NCBI RefSeq assembly: GCF_036421915.1
Contig: NZ_JAZGOM010000004.1
Source: Georgenia_A wangjunii
Lineage (GTDB): Bacteria; Actinomycetota; Actinomycetes; Actinomycetales; Actinomycetaceae
DNA: 64,000 nucleotides
Direction: 5' to 3' (one strand)
Positions 41,671 to 51,174 of this stretch are shown here, one piece after another; within the stretch, counting starts at the first letter, position 1; every line of letters starts with the position of its first letter. Made by a program: the position numbers and the translations under genes. The notes below the pieces were generated by a model. It was not told the origin of the DNA. It did not search any database and saw only the letters and a list, made by a program, of their open reading frames with translations.

Positions 41671-43122
41671 ATGAGCATCGACGAGGCCCCCACAACGGCC
41701 ACGGCCACCGCCACGCTGAGCGCCGGCCCGCTGACCACCGACGCCGCGGCGCCGGCGCACCGTCCGACGACGATGATCACGTTCCGGCCGGGCCGGTGGA
41801 TCGACGGCTGGGACGCCGAGGACGTGCCGTTCTGGAACCGGCAGGGCAGGGCGATCGCCCGCACGAACCTGCGCTGGTCGGTGCTGTGCGAGTTCCTCGG
41901 CTTCGTCGTCTGGCAGCTGTGGTCCGTCGTCGCGGTCCAGCTCCCCGCGGCGGGCTTCGACGTCACCTCCGCGCAGATCTTCTGGCTCATCTCCATGCCG
42001 AGCCTCGTGGGGGCGACGCTACGCATCCCCTACACGTTCATGGTCCCGCTGCTCGGCGGACGGAACTGGACCGTCATCTCCTGCCTCCTGCTGCTCCTGC
42101 CCACCGCCGGTCTCGCGGTCGCGGTCGCGGACCCGGGCACCTCGTTCGGTGCGCTGCTCGCCCTCGCCGGCCTGGCGGGGTTCGGCGGCGGCAACTTCGC
42201 CAGCTCGATGGCCAACATCACGTACTTCTACCCCAAGCGGGAGAAGGGGTACGCCCTCGGCCTCAACGCCGCCGGCGGGAACCTCGGCGCGGCCGTGGCC
42301 CAGCTCGTCGTCCCCGTCGTCATCACCGCCGGCGCGGCGCTGACGCTCAACCTGCCACTGGCCGGGCTGGTGTGGATCCCGCTCATCCTCCTCGCCGCGT
42401 GGGGGGCCGGGAGGAAGATGCACAACCTCTCGCACGCCCGCGGCGACCTCGCCGGCTCCCTCGCCGCCCTGCGCGAGCCGCACCTGTGGGTCATGGCCTT
42501 CCTGTACATCGGCACGTTCGGGTCCTTCATCGGCTTCTCGGCCGTGTTCCCCAAGCTCATCGGTGACGTCTTCCCGGAGTTCTCCTCCTTCGCCGTCGGC
42601 GGGGCCGCCCTCTCCCTGGCGTTCCTCGGCCCGCTCGTGGGCTCGCTCACCCGCCCGTGGGGAGGCAAGGTCGCGGACCGGTTCGGCGGGGCGCGGATGA
42701 CCGTGCTCGCCCTCGCCGTCATGGCGCTCGTCGCCATGGCCGTGGCCGTCGTGCTCACGCTCGGCGTCACGAGCTTCTGGCTCTTCCTCGTCCTCTTCCT
42801 CGCCCTGTTCACTGCCAGCGGGTTCGGCAACGGCGCCGCGTACACGATGATCCCGACGATCTTCGCCGTGCGGGGCCGGAGGCTCGGAGGTGTTGCGGGG
42901 GTGAGCAGCGAGCGGACGGCCTCGGCGGCCCTCGGTCTCGTCTCCGCCATCGGCGCCTACGGCGGCTTCGTCGTCCCCCAGGTGCTCAGCGCCTCGATCA
43001 CCGCCACGGGCGGCTACCACACCGCGTTCTACGGCTTCGTCGGGGTCTACGTGCTCATGCTCGCGGTCGCGTGGCTGTGCTACCTGCGCCCCGGCTCCGA
43101 GCTCGCGCGGGCGGGGGTGTGA
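41671..43122 (+). CDS. narK: Nitrate/nitrite transporter of the major facilitator superfamily
   Basis: Nitrate importer (and possibly nitrite exporter) of the NarK/NasA class, 483 residues with 12 hydrophobic segments after a 60-residue soluble N terminus. The nitrate signature GFGGGNFASSMANITYFYPK near residue 170 and the second glycine-rich signature GFGNGAAYTMIP near 387 are intact, and a conserved Arg lies in GATLRIPYTF. Its start has GGGAGGA six to nine bases upstream. It begins the narK-nitrate reductase operon and overlaps or nearly abuts the reductase start. It is probably nitrogen-controlled through the upstream sites. Confidence 0.95.
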   Translation: MSIDEAPTTATATATLSAGPLTTDAAAPAHRPTTMITFRPGRWIDGWDAEDVPFWNRQGRAIARTNLRWSVLCEFLGFVVWQLWSVVAVQLPAAGFDVTSAQIFWLISMPSLVGATLRIPYTFMVPLLGGRNWTVISCLLLLLPTAGLAVAVADPGTSFGALLALAGLAGFGGGNFASSMANITYFYPKREKGYALGLNAAGGNLGAAVAQLVVPVVITAGAALTLNLPLAGLVWIPLILLAAWGAGRKMHNLSHARGDLAGSLAALREPHLWVMAFLYIGTFGSFIGFSAVFPKLIGDVFPEFSSFAVGGAALSLAFLGPLVGSLTRPWGGKVADRFGGARMTVLALAVMALVAMAVAVVLTLGVTSFWLFLVLFLALFTASGFGNGAAYTMIPTIFAVRGRRLGGVAGVSSERTASAALGLVSAIGAYGGFVVPQVLSASITATGGYHTAFYGFVGVYVLMLAVAWLCYLRPGSELARAGV

Positions 43123-43127
43123 ACGCC

Positions 43128-45239
43128 ATGGCCACCGACACGCACTGCCCCTACTGCGCGCTCCAGTGCGCGATGACCCTCAGCGCCGGCGCCGCCCCGG
43201 AGGTGAGCGGCCGGGACTTCCCCACGAACCGCGGCGGCCTGTGCCGCAAGGGCTGGACCTCGACGTCGCTTCTCGCCTCGCCGGAGCGCCTCACCACGCC
43301 GCTCCTCCGGGGCGTCGACGGCGAGCTCCACCCGGTGGGCTGGGACGAGGCCCTGGACCGGGCGGTCGACGCCGTGCGCACGAGCCAGACCCGGCACGGC
43401 AACGACTCCGTCGGGGTCTTCGGCAGCGGCGGCCTGACGAATGAGAAGGCCTACCAGCTGGGCAAGTTCGCCCGGGTGGCGCTCGGGACCCGCCACATCG
43501 ACTACAACGGCCGGTTCTGCATGTCCTCGGCCGCAGCGGCCGCGAACCGGGCCTTCGGGCTCGACCGCGGCCTCCCCTTCCCCGTCTCCGACCTCGACGA
43601 CGCGGCGACCGTGCTCCTGCTCGGCTCCAACGTGGCGGACACGATGCCGCCCTTCGTGCAGCACCTCGCCGGTGCCCGGGGGCGCGGGGGTCTCGTCGTC
43701 GTCGACCCTCGGCGCTCCGCCACGGCGGCACTGACGGCCGACGGGGCGGGCCTGCACCTGCAGCCCACGCCCGGGACGGACCTGGCCCTGCTGCTGGGGC
43801 TGGCGCACGTCGTCGTCCACGAGGGCCTCGTCGACACCCGGTACGTCGAGACGCGCACCACCGGCTACGGCGCGCTGCTGGCGACCCTCAGCGCGTGGTG
43901 GCCCCAGCGGGTACAGGCCGTCACCGGGGTGCCCACCGAGCTCGTCCGGGAGACGGCGCACCGCCTCGCGGCCGGTGCCCGCGCGGGCGCCGGGGCGAGG
44001 GCGGGGGCCGGCGGGACGTACATCCTCACGGGCCGAGGCGTCGAGCAGCACGTGGACGGCACGGACACGACGACGGCGGCGATCAACCTCGCGCTCCTCC
44101 TCGGCCTGCCCGGCACCGCGCACAGCGGGTACGGGACGCTGACCGGCCAGGGGAACGGGCAGGGCGGGCGCGAGCACGGCCAGAAGGCGGACCAGCTGCC
44201 CGGCTACCGCTCGATCACGGACCCGGCTGCCCGGGCGCACGTCGCCGAGGTCTGGGGGGTGCCGGCCGAGTCGCTGCCTGGCCCGGGGGTGCCCGCCACC
44301 GAGATGCTCATGTCGCTCGGACGGGAGGGCGGGGTGCGGTGCCTGTTCGTCCACGGTTCCAACGTGGCCGTCTCGGCGCCGGATGCCGGCGCGGTGCAGG
44401 ACGCCCTCGGCCGCCTCGACTTCCTCGTCGTCGCCGACTTCTTCCTCTCGGAGACCGCCGCCCGGGCCGACCTCGTCCTGCCGGTGGCCCAGTGGGCCGA
44501 GGAGGAGGGCACGATGACCAACCTCGAGGGTCGGGTCATCCGGCGCCGCCGGGCGCTGCTCCCGCCGCCCGAGGTGCGGGACGAGCTCTGGCTCCTCGCC
44601 GCGCTCGCCGAGCGGCTCGGTGCGCCCTCGTCGTTCAGCGCCGACCCGGAGGAGGTCTTCGCCGAGCTCGCCCGCGCCTCCGCGGGTGGGCGGGCGGACT
44701 ACTCGGGCATCGACTACGCGCTCCTCGAGTCCGGTGCCGCGGTGCACTGGCCCTGCCCCACCGGCTCGGCGGGGACGCCCCGGCTCTTCCTCGACGCCTT
44801 CGCCCACGACGACGGCCGGGCCAAGCTCGTCCCGGTCTCACCTGCACGGGTGCCGGACCGTCAGCACCGCGAGGGGGCGCTCGTGCTCGTCACGGGGCGG
44901 TTGCTCGAGCACTACCAGTCCGGCAGCCAGACGCGCCGCGTCCCCGACCTCGTGGGGGCCCAGCCGGAGCCGCGCCTCGAGATCCACCCGACGACGGCCG
45001 CGCGGCTGGGCGTCGTGGACGGCCAGTGGGTGGACGTCACGAGCGCCCGCGGCGTGGCGCAGGGCCGGGTCCGGGTGACGACCGGCATCCGCCCGGACAC
45101 CGCCTTCCTCCCCTTCCACTTCGCCGGCGCGCAGACGGCCAACCTCGTGACCGAGGCCGCGACGGACCCGGTGTCCGGGATGCCGGAGTTCAAGGCGACC
45201 GCGGTGCGGGTCAGCGCGCGAGCGGTGCAGCCGGCATGA
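43128..45239 (+). CDS. Assimilatory nitrate reductase catalytic subunit (molybdopterin)
   Basis: Cytosolic Mo-bisMGD enzyme reducing nitrate to nitrite, 703 residues (NasC/NarB class). The N-terminal [4Fe-4S] motif HCPYCALQCAM with a fourth Cys in GLCRKGW lies in the first 45 residues. Molybdopterin-domain motifs are FGSGGLTNEKAY, IDYNGRFCMSSAAAA and GQGNGQGGREHGQKADQLPG. The C-terminal molydopterin-binding domain has LVLVTGRLLEHYQSGSQTRR and FLPFHFAGAQTANLVT. No signal peptide is present, as expected for an assimilatory enzyme. The start is ATG 43128, or GTG 43119 which would overlap the narK stop as GTGA. Confidence 0.95.
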   Translation: MATDTHCPYCALQCAMTLSAGAAPEVSGRDFPTNRGGLCRKGWTSTSLLASPERLTTPLLRGVDGELHPVGWDEALDRAVDAVRTSQTRHGNDSVGVFGSGGLTNEKAYQLGKFARVALGTRHIDYNGRFCMSSAAAAANRAFGLDRGLPFPVSDLDDAATVLLLGSNVADTMPPFVQHLAGARGRGGLVVVDPRRSATAALTADGAGLHLQPTPGTDLALLLGLAHVVVHEGLVDTRYVETRTTGYGALLATLSAWWPQRVQAVTGVPTELVRETAHRLAAGARAGAGARAGAGGTYILTGRGVEQHVDGTDTTTAAINLALLLGLPGTAHSGYGTLTGQGNGQGGREHGQKADQLPGYRSITDPAARAHVAEVWGVPAESLPGPGVPATEMLMSLGREGGVRCLFVHGSNVAVSAPDAGAVQDALGRLDFLVVADFFLSETAARADLVLPVAQWAEEEGTMTNLEGRVIRRRRALLPPPEVRDELWLLAALAERLGAPSSFSADPEEVFAELARASAGGRADYSGIDYALLESGAAVHWPCPTGSAGTPRLFLDAFAHDDGRAKLVPVSPARVPDRQHREGALVLVTGRLLEHYQSGSQTRRVPDLVGAQPEPRLEIHPTTAARLGVVDGQWVDVTSARGVAQGRVRVTTGIRPDTAFLPFHFAGAQTANLVTEAATDPVSGMPEFKATAVRVSARAVQPA

Positions 45240-46900
45240 GCGCCGTCACCGGGCTCACCCCGGAGCGGGTCGTCGTCGTCGGCTACGGCCCCGTCGCCTC
45301 GCGCCTCGTCGACGAGCTGCTGCCGGCGGTCCGGGCCGGCAAGGTCGAGCTGCTCGTCCTCGGCGAGGAGGAGCGGCCGGCCTACAACCGGGTCCTCGTG
45401 GCGGAGGTCGCGGTGGGCCGCACCACGCCGGAGGCCATCACGCTGGCCGACCCCACGGAGCTCTCCCGTGCCGGGGTGCAGGTGGAGCTCGGCGTGCGCG
45501 TCGGTGCCCTGGACAGGGAGCGCCGGCAGGTGCTGCTGAGCGACGGGCGGACCGCGCGCTACGACCGACTCGTCCTCGCCACCGGGGCACGCGCCGCCGT
45601 GCCCTCGCTCGCCGGCATCCGCCCCACCGAGGACAGGCTCCCGACGGGGGTCACTGCGCTGCGCGACCTCGCCGACGCAGCACGGCTCCGGGCGGCCGTG
45701 CGCGAGCGGCGCCGGATCGTCGTGCTCGGCGGTGGGATCCTCGGTCTGGAGGCTGCGCTCGCCGCCTCCGAGGAGGGCGCGGACGTGACGCTCGTCCACT
45801 CCGGTCCCGGCCCCATGGCGCGCCAGCTCGACCGCGGCGGCGCGAGCGTCCTCACCGCCGCGCTGCGCGCGCAGGGGGTGCGGGTCATCGCCGGTGCGAG
45901 AGCCGCCGGCGTGACGACCGAGCCCGGCCCCGACGGGCTCCCCCGGTTCCGCGCCCTCGTGCTCGACGACGGCACGGAGGTCGAGGGCGAGGCGCTCCTC
46001 CTCTCCTGCGGCGTGCGTCCGCGGGTCGAGCTCGCGCGGGCCGCCGGGCTGCAGGTGATCACCGGCGTCGTCGTCGACCACGAGCTCCGGGCGGATCCCG
46101 AAGGACGGGTGCTCGCGCTCGGCGACTGCGCCGAGATCCGGTGCTCCGCGCCTGGCTGCATGCGGTGCACGGGCCACGGGCCGTCGGGGCTCATCGGCCC
46201 GGGCTGGCGCCAGGCCGAGTGGCTCGCGGCGCGGCTCACGGCGGCAGCGGGTGCTGGCGCGGGCGGGGCCGGTGCTGCCGGTGGGGCGCCCGCGGGCGCG
46301 GACGCAGACGCCGGCATGAGCGCGGAGGGACCCGGCGTCATCCTCCTCAAGTCCCGCTCGGTCGACCTCGCGGCCGCCGGGAACGTGGCCCCCGAGCCGT
46401 GGGACGTCGAGGACGACCCCGCGGGTGCGCCGCCGGTGCACGTCGCCCAGTGGGCGGACCCGCAGCACGGGCGCTACGTCAAGATGGTGACCCGCGACGG
46501 CGTGCTCGAGGGCATGGTCTGCGTGGGCATGCCGCGCACCGCCGCCGAGCTCGTCCTGCTCTTCGAGCGCCGCGCGGAGCTTCCCGCGGACCGCACCAGC
46601 CTGCTGCGCCTCGACGCGGCCGACGAGCCGGCCGTGGCGGCGTCCGGGCCGGAGCGCACGGTGTGCCGCTGCACGGGCGCCACCCTCGGCAGCATCGACG
46701 AGGCGATCGGCCCGGGGTGCGACACGGTGGCCGCCGTCGGCCGGGCCACTCGCGCGGGGACGGGTTGCGGCGGCTGCCACTCGACGATTCGGGAGCGGCT
46801 GGCCGCTTGGGGCGCTGCGCAGGCGGCCAAGGCGACAGCGGCCACGGCGACAGCGACGGCGAGCGGGCAACCGGCGCTCCCGGCCGGCCTGTCGACGTAG
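45236..46900 (+). CDS. Nitrate reductase electron-transfer flavoprotein with BFD domain
   Basis: An FAD-dependent reductase that probably passes electrons from NAD(P)H to the preceding nitrate reductase, 554 residues. The N-terminal Pyr_redox fold has VVVVGYGPVASRLVDELL, a second dinucleotide site VVLGGGILGLEAALAA and LALGDCAEIRC. A low-complexity Gly/Ala linker near residues 335-355 precedes an NirB-like region, and the C terminus carries a BFD-type [2Fe-2S] segment with CRCTGATLGSIDEAI and GTGCGGCHSTI, four cysteines in all. The first ATG overlaps the reductase stop as ATGA. The gene ends the operon before a strong bidirectional terminator. Confidence 0.92.
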   Translation: MSAVTGLTPERVVVVGYGPVASRLVDELLPAVRAGKVELLVLGEEERPAYNRVLVAEVAVGRTTPEAITLADPTELSRAGVQVELGVRVGALDRERRQVLLSDGRTARYDRLVLATGARAAVPSLAGIRPTEDRLPTGVTALRDLADAARLRAAVRERRRIVVLGGGILGLEAALAASEEGADVTLVHSGPGPMARQLDRGGASVLTAALRAQGVRVIAGARAAGVTTEPGPDGLPRFRALVLDDGTEVEGEALLLSCGVRPRVELARAAGLQVITGVVVDHELRADPEGRVLALGDCAEIRCSAPGCMRCTGHGPSGLIGPGWRQAEWLAARLTAAAGAGAGGAGAAGGAPAGADADAGMSAEGPGVILLKSRSVDLAAAGNVAPEPWDVEDDPAGAPPVHVAQWADPQHGRYVKMVTRDGVLEGMVCVGMPRTAAELVLLFERRAELPADRTSLLRLDAADEPAVAASGPERTVCRCTGATLGSIDEAIGPGCDTVAAVGRATRAGTGCGGCHSTIRERLAAWGAAQAAKATAATATATASGQPALPAGLST

Positions 46901-46916
46901 TCCTGGGACCGGGCAG

Positions 46917-46952
46917 CACGAGGCCCCCGCCCGCAGGGGCGAGGGCCTCGTG
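46917..46952. terminator. Bidirectional terminator
   Basis: CACGAGGCCC and GGGCCTCGTG form a perfect 10-bp stem with a 16-base GC-rich loop between the convergent nitrate operon (ends 46900) and the Balon-like gene (ends 46959). No T-run is seen on either strand. Confidence 0.75.
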
Positions 46953-46958
46953 GTCCGC

Positions 46959-48152
46959 TCACATCCGGGCGGTGTCCCCGCCCATCGTCATGGCGTGGTC
47001 GGACGGGGTCGATGCGTCGTGCCAGCGCAGGATCGCGCCGACGCCGTCGGCGAGGTCGACGCTCGCCTCGTCGACGAAGGTGAAGCCCGCGCCCTGCTCG
47101 ACGGCCGCGAGGCCGAGCGCCTGGTCGGCGCGCATCTCGCGCGGGTCGGTCGCGCCGAGGTCGAGCGCCTCCTGACGGCTGAGCGCCACCTGCATGCCGA
47201 ACTCTCCGACCCAGAGCGTGCGGTCAGCAAAGGTCGACGGCGGCCCAGCAACGGCCTCGGTGAGGAGGAGCTCGGCGACCTGACCCCGCCGCAGCACCTC
47301 GACGACGGCGTCCAGGCCTGTCGTCGCGTTGGCATCGCGCCCGTGCTCCTCCCGGAACCGGTCGACGACCTCCTCCCGGCGGCGCATCCGGTACGCGGTC
47401 AGCGCGGCGTCGACGTGCTGGGCGAAGGCCTCCTCGTTCACGCCCTCGGCGCGGGAGCCGCCCTCGATGACGGCGACGAGCGGTCGGGCGGCACCGCCGA
47501 GGTTGTCCCGCACGAGCGGCACGGCGCGGACGTCGCCGGTGAGCAGCAGAAGCTCGGGACGTCGGCGGGCGACGGCCCGGTCGAGCTCGGCCGCCACCGC
47601 CTCGGCGTTGCGCTCCCACGAGTCCTCGGCGCGGGCCTGGATGCGGCGGGTGGCCATCCCCTGCGAACGGACCTTGTTGAGGACGTCGTGGCCACCCTCG
47701 ACCGTCGAGGTGCCGTCGTCGAGGGTGAGGTCGAGGGCCGCGTTCTCGTAGAGCGTCAGGTCGGCACCGGAGCGGTCGATCTCAACGAGGAGGTACCGCA
47801 CGGTCTCGTCCGCCACCCGGGCCAGTGTGAACGCCGCCGCGCCGCCTCGGCAGACGATGGCCTCGTCCGTGGCCGGCGGGCCGGCCAGGGCCCGGTCCAC
47901 GAGAACACCTGCGCTGCCGGCGACGATGACGCGGCCGTGCTGGCCGCTGACGTGCGTCGGTATCTCGACGCGTTCGCCGATCGCGGCGACCGCCGCGGCC
48001 GGTGCGCCCTGGGCCTCGAGGGTGCGGCGCAGGTCGCGCCAGCGGGTGAGGACGGCCTGGGCACCGGACTCGCTCTCGCGGGTGCCGTCGAGGACGATCG
48101 TGACGACGTCCTCGTCGGCGGGCAGGAGACTCGTGAGCCACTCAATCTGCAT
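46959..48152 (-). CDS. Ribosome hibernation factor candidate, Balon/Rv2629 (baeRF2) family
   Basis: A 397-residue protein of the bacterial archaeo-eukaryotic release factor-like family 2 (baeRF2/Vms1-like), to which mycobacterial Rv2629 and MSMEG_1130 belong. Balon, a distant relative of aeRF1/Pelota, was shown to occupy the ribosomal A site with EF-Tu in dormant cells. The N-terminal region resembles domain 1 (TIVLDGTRESESGAQAVLTRW); a middle segment has VRYLLVEIDRSGADLTLYE; the C-terminal third has RRGQVAELLLTE. No GGQ peptide-release motif is present, as expected. It is transcribed towards the nitrate operon, about 105 bases downstream of clpX. Confidence 0.8.
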   Translation of the reverse strand: MQIEWLTSLLPADEDVVTIVLDGTRESESGAQAVLTRWRDLRRTLEAQGAPAAAVAAIGERVEIPTHVSGQHGRVIVAGSAGVLVDRALAGPPATDEAIVCRGGAAAFTLARVADETVRYLLVEIDRSGADLTLYENAALDLTLDDGTSTVEGGHDVLNKVRSQGMATRRIQARAEDSWERNAEAVAAELDRAVARRRPELLLLTGDVRAVPLVRDNLGGAARPLVAVIEGGSRAEGVNEEAFAQHVDAALTAYRMRRREEVVDRFREEHGRDANATTGLDAVVEVLRRGQVAELLLTEAVAGPPSTFADRTLWVGEFGMQVALSRQEALDLGATDPREMRADQALGLAAVEQGAGFTFVDEASVDLADGVGAILRWHDASTPSDHAMTMGGDTARM

Positions 48153-48172
48153 GTGAAGTGCACCTCGCTCGT

Positions 48173-48197
48173 AGGTGGGGATGAGTCCTTCCCACCT
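48173..48197. promoter_or_regulatory. Inverted repeat upstream of the Balon-like gene
   Basis: AGGTGGG and CCCACCT form a 7-bp dyad with an 11-base spacer, centred about 30 bases before the ATG at 48152. It may be an operator or a leader hairpin. It does not match the DosR box known for the mycobacterial homologue. Confidence 0.4.
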
Positions 48198-48257
48198 TGG
48201 GCCAGATCGGCCCGTCGCGCATCCGTTACGGGCGACCGCGCGCGGTGCCGGTGGCGT

Positions 48258-49532
48258 TCAGGCGCTCTTCTCGCGCGGCGGGCGGCGCTTGCCGGGCTGC
48301 TCACGCGGAACGAGAGTCGGGTTGACGTTCTCGAGGACGACCTCGCGGGTGATGACGACCCGCGCGACGTCGTCGCGGCTCGGGACGTCGAACATCGCCT
48401 CCCGGAGGATCTCCTCCATGATCGCGCGCAAACCGCGCGCCCCGGTCCCCCGCAGGAGGCCCTGGTCGGCGATGGCCTCGATGGCGTCGTCGGTGAACTC
48501 GAGCTCGACGCCGTCGATCTCGAACATCCGCTGGTACTGGCGCACGAGGGCGTTGCGCGGCTCCGTGAGGATCCGCACGAGCGCGTCGCGGTCGAGCGGC
48601 GAGACGGTCGCGATGACGGGCAGGCGGCCGACGAACTCGGGGATGAGCCCGAACTTGTGCAGGTCGGCCGGGCGCACCTCGTCGAAGACGTCCGCCTCGG
48701 CATCGGTCGAGCGCAGCGACGCCCCGAAGCCGATGCCGCGCCGTCCGGCCCGGGAGGTGATGATCTCCTCGAGGCCCGCGAAGGCGCCCGCGACGATGAA
48801 CAGGACGTTCGTCGTGTCGATCTGGAGGAACTCCTGGTGCGGGTGCTTGCGCCCGCCCTGGGGCGGCACGGAGGCCTGGGTACCCTCGATGATCTTGAGG
48901 AGGGCCTGCTGCACGCCCTCGCCGGACACGTCCCGGGTGATCGACGGGTTCTCGCTCTTGCGGGCGATCTTGTCGATCTCGTCGATGTAGATGATGCCCT
49001 TCTCGGCCTTCTTGACGTCGAAGTCCGCGGCCTGGATGAGCTTGAGGAGGATGTTCTCGACGTCCTCGCCCACGTACCCGGCCTCGGTGAGGGCCGTGGC
49101 GTCGGCGATGGCGAAGGGGACGTTGAGCATCTTCGCCAGGGTCTGCGCGAGGTAGGTCTTGCCCGTGCCCGTGGGGCCGATGAGGAGGATGTTCGACTTC
49201 GACATCTCCACGGCGTCGTCCCCGGGCGCCTTCTCGGCGGCCTGGACGCGCTTGTAGTGGTTGTAGACGGCCACGGCGAGGGAACGCTTGGCGGGCTCCT
49301 GCCCGATGACGTACTCCTCGAGGAAGTCGAAGATCTGGCGGGGCTTGGGCAGGTCGACGAGGCCGAGCTCGCTGGCCTCGGCCAGCTCCTCGTCGATGAT
49401 CTCGTTGCACAGCTCGATGCACTCGTCGCAGATGTAGACACCCGGACCGGCGATGAGCTTCTTCACCTGCTTCTGGCTCTTGCCGCAGAACGAGCACTTG
49501 AGCAGGTCCGTACCCTCAGCAGTACGCGCCAT
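48258..49532 (-). CDS. clpX: ATP-dependent Clp protease ATP-binding subunit ClpX
   Basis: AAA+ unfoldase that recognises tagged or damaged proteins and feeds them to ClpP, 424 residues. The N-terminal zinc-binding domain has CSFCGKSQ with cysteines at 13, 16, 35 and 38. Walker A GPTGTGKT is near residue 119, Walker B is IIYIDEIDKI, the pore loop lies in the usual GYVGEDVE position, and the sensor 2 region GTGARGLRA is near the C terminus. The IGF-type loop needed for ClpP docking is expected but I did not map it. It is 101 bases downstream of clpP2 on the same strand. Confidence 0.97.
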   Translation of the reverse strand: MARTAEGTDLLKCSFCGKSQKQVKKLIAGPGVYICDECIELCNEIIDEELAEASELGLVDLPKPRQIFDFLEEYVIGQEPAKRSLAVAVYNHYKRVQAAEKAPGDDAVEMSKSNILLIGPTGTGKTYLAQTLAKMLNVPFAIADATALTEAGYVGEDVENILLKLIQAADFDVKKAEKGIIYIDEIDKIARKSENPSITRDVSGEGVQQALLKIIEGTQASVPPQGGRKHPHQEFLQIDTTNVLFIVAGAFAGLEEIITSRAGRRGIGFGASLRSTDAEADVFDEVRPADLHKFGLIPEFVGRLPVIATVSPLDRDALVRILTEPRNALVRQYQRMFEIDGVELEFTDDAIEAIADQGLLRGTGARGLRAIMEEILREAMFDVPSRDDVARVVITREVVLENVNPTLVPREQPGKRRPPREKSA

Positions 49533-49633
49533 GCCTACCCCTCCTCACGCTCGTCCCGATGCATCTCATTGCACACTATGGCGATCTTCCGCGCACCGCC
49601 GCAGGCCGCCCGGAGTGTCGGCGGCCGGCTCCC

Positions 49634-50338
49634 TCACGCCTCGAGCTGCGGGAGGGTCTCCGGCTTGCGGGACTCGAGGACCTGGTCGACGAGCCCGTAC
49701 TCGAGCGCCTGCTGCGCTGTGAGGATCTTGTCACGCTCGATGTCCCGGCGGACCTGGTCCACAGGGGTGGTCGAGTGCGCCGCGATCGTGTGCTCGAGCC
49801 ACTCGCGCATCCGCAGCACCTCGTTCGCGTGGATCTCGATGTCCGAGGCCTGCGCGTACCCGCCACCCTCGAGCGCGGGCTGGTGGATCATGACGCGCGC
49901 GTTCGGCAGCGCGAGGCGCTTGCCAGGGGTGCCCGCGGCGAGGAGCACCGCGGCGGCCGAGGCGGCCTGCCCGAGGCACACCGTCTGGATCTGCGGCTTG
50001 ATGTACTGCATCGTGTCGTAGATCGCCGTCAGCGCCGTGAAGGAGCCACCCGGGGAGTTGATGTACAGCGTGATGACGCCGTCCGGGTCCGCGCTCTCGA
50101 GGACGAGGAGCTGGGCCATGACGTCGTCCGCGGACGCGTCGTCGATCTGCACGCCGAGGAAGATGATGCGGTCCTCGAAGAGCTTCGTGTAGGGGTCCTG
50201 CCGCTTGTACCCGTACGCCGTGCGCTCCTCGTACTGGGGCAGCACGTAGCGCGACGAGGGCGAGAGCGGCGCGGTGGACGCGGGGAACCCGCGGTTGAGT
50301 CCGCCAGCCTGGGCGAGGAAACGAGGGTCGGTGCTCAC
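49634..50338 (-). CDS. clpP2: ATP-dependent Clp protease proteolytic subunit, second copy
   Basis: Serine peptidase ring subunit, 234 residues, with a 35-residue N-terminal extension before the core. Catalytic residues are present: Ser in GQAASAAAVLLAAG, His in ARVMIHQPALEGG and Asp in the RRDIERDK region. By gene order it corresponds to mycobacterial ClpP2, the subunit that docks ClpX or ClpC, and should assemble with ClpP1 into a mixed tetradecamer. It follows clpP1 after 44 bases. The insert QPALEGGGYAQASDIE is typical of the ClpP2 handle. Confidence 0.95.
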   Translation of the reverse strand: MSTDPRFLAQAGGLNRGFPASTAPLSPSSRYVLPQYEERTAYGYKRQDPYTKLFEDRIIFLGVQIDDASADDVMAQLLVLESADPDGVITLYINSPGGSFTALTAIYDTMQYIKPQIQTVCLGQAASAAAVLLAAGTPGKRLALPNARVMIHQPALEGGGYAQASDIEIHANEVLRMREWLEHTIAAHSTTPVDQVRRDIERDKILTAQQALEYGLVDQVLESRKPETLPQLEA

Positions 50339-50382
50339 ATGTGCTCCTGGGGTCGCAAAGGTCGGTAAGAGGGGCGCGTGCG

Positions 50383-51003
50383 CTACGGCGTCGCGGTTCC
50401 GCCGCCGCCGGAGACCGAGGCCGCGTGCTCGACGACGTGGTCGATGAAGCCGTACTCGAGCGCCTCGGGAGCGGTGAACCAGCGGTCGCGGTCGGCGTCG
50501 GCGTTGATCTGCTCGACGGTCTTGCCGGTCTGCTGGGCCGTGAGCTCGGCGAGGACCCGCTTCATGTGGAGGATGAGCTCGGCGTTGATGCGGATGTCCG
50601 TCGCCGTGCCGCCGATGCCGCCCGAGGGCTGGTGCATCATGACGCGGGCGTGGGGCGTGGCGTAACGCTTGCCCGGCGCGCCGGAGGAGAGCAGGAACTG
50701 CCCCATGGAGGCGGCCATGCCCATGCCGACCGTGGCGACGTCCGGCTGGACGTACTGCATCGTGTCGTAGATGGCCATGCCGGCCGTGACGGAGCCGCCC
50801 GGGGAGTTGATGTAGAGGAAGATGTCGCGCTCGGGGTCCTCCGCGGCGAGGAGCAGCAGCTGGGCGCAGATGGTGTTCGCGTTGTCGTCGCGCACCTCCG
50901 AGCCGAGCCAGATGATGCGCTCCTTGAGCAGGCGGTTGTAGATGTGGTCGTTGAGGGCGAGGTTGCCGCCCTCACCCCTGGCAGTCTGCGGCGTCTGGCT
51001 CAC
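50383..51003 (-). CDS. clpP1: ATP-dependent Clp protease proteolytic subunit, first copy
   Basis: Serine peptidase subunit of 206 residues. The catalytic Ser is in GMAASMGQFLLSSG, His in ARVMMHQPSGG and the acid in NADADRDRWF. The GTG at 51003 (VSQTPQT) is chosen because GAGGAG lies seven bases upstream; longer in-frame starts lack one. It pairs with ClpP2, and in mycobacteria both subunits are essential. It is the first clp gene after tig, with about 215 bases between them, so a separate promoter is likely. No clear ClgR site was found by eye. Confidence 0.95.
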   Translation of the reverse strand: MSQTPQTARGEGGNLALNDHIYNRLLKERIIWLGSEVRDDNANTICAQLLLLAAEDPERDIFLYINSPGGSVTAGMAIYDTMQYVQPDVATVGMGMAASMGQFLLSSGAPGKRYATPHARVMMHQPSGGIGGTATDIRINAELILHMKRVLAELTAQQTGKTVEQINADADRDRWFTAPEALEYGFIDHVVEHAASVSGGGGTATP

Positions 51004-51174
51004 GTACACGCTCCTCGTCTCTCTCGTGCTGGCACCGACGTACCGAACGGATCGCGGCGTCGGCACGGGCGTCCAGCGACACTAACCCCGACCGGGCGCC
51101 CGGCAGTCCCGTTGTCCGTGGGTTTCGCTGTTGGCGCACGCCGGCCCGGGCGCACCGGCCCCGGACGCACGGGA

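Noticed and set aside
48173..48197. A DosR box upstream of the Balon-like gene
   Set aside because: The dyad is AGGTGGG/CCCACCT with an 11-base spacer and does not fit the GGGACT/AGTCCC pattern.
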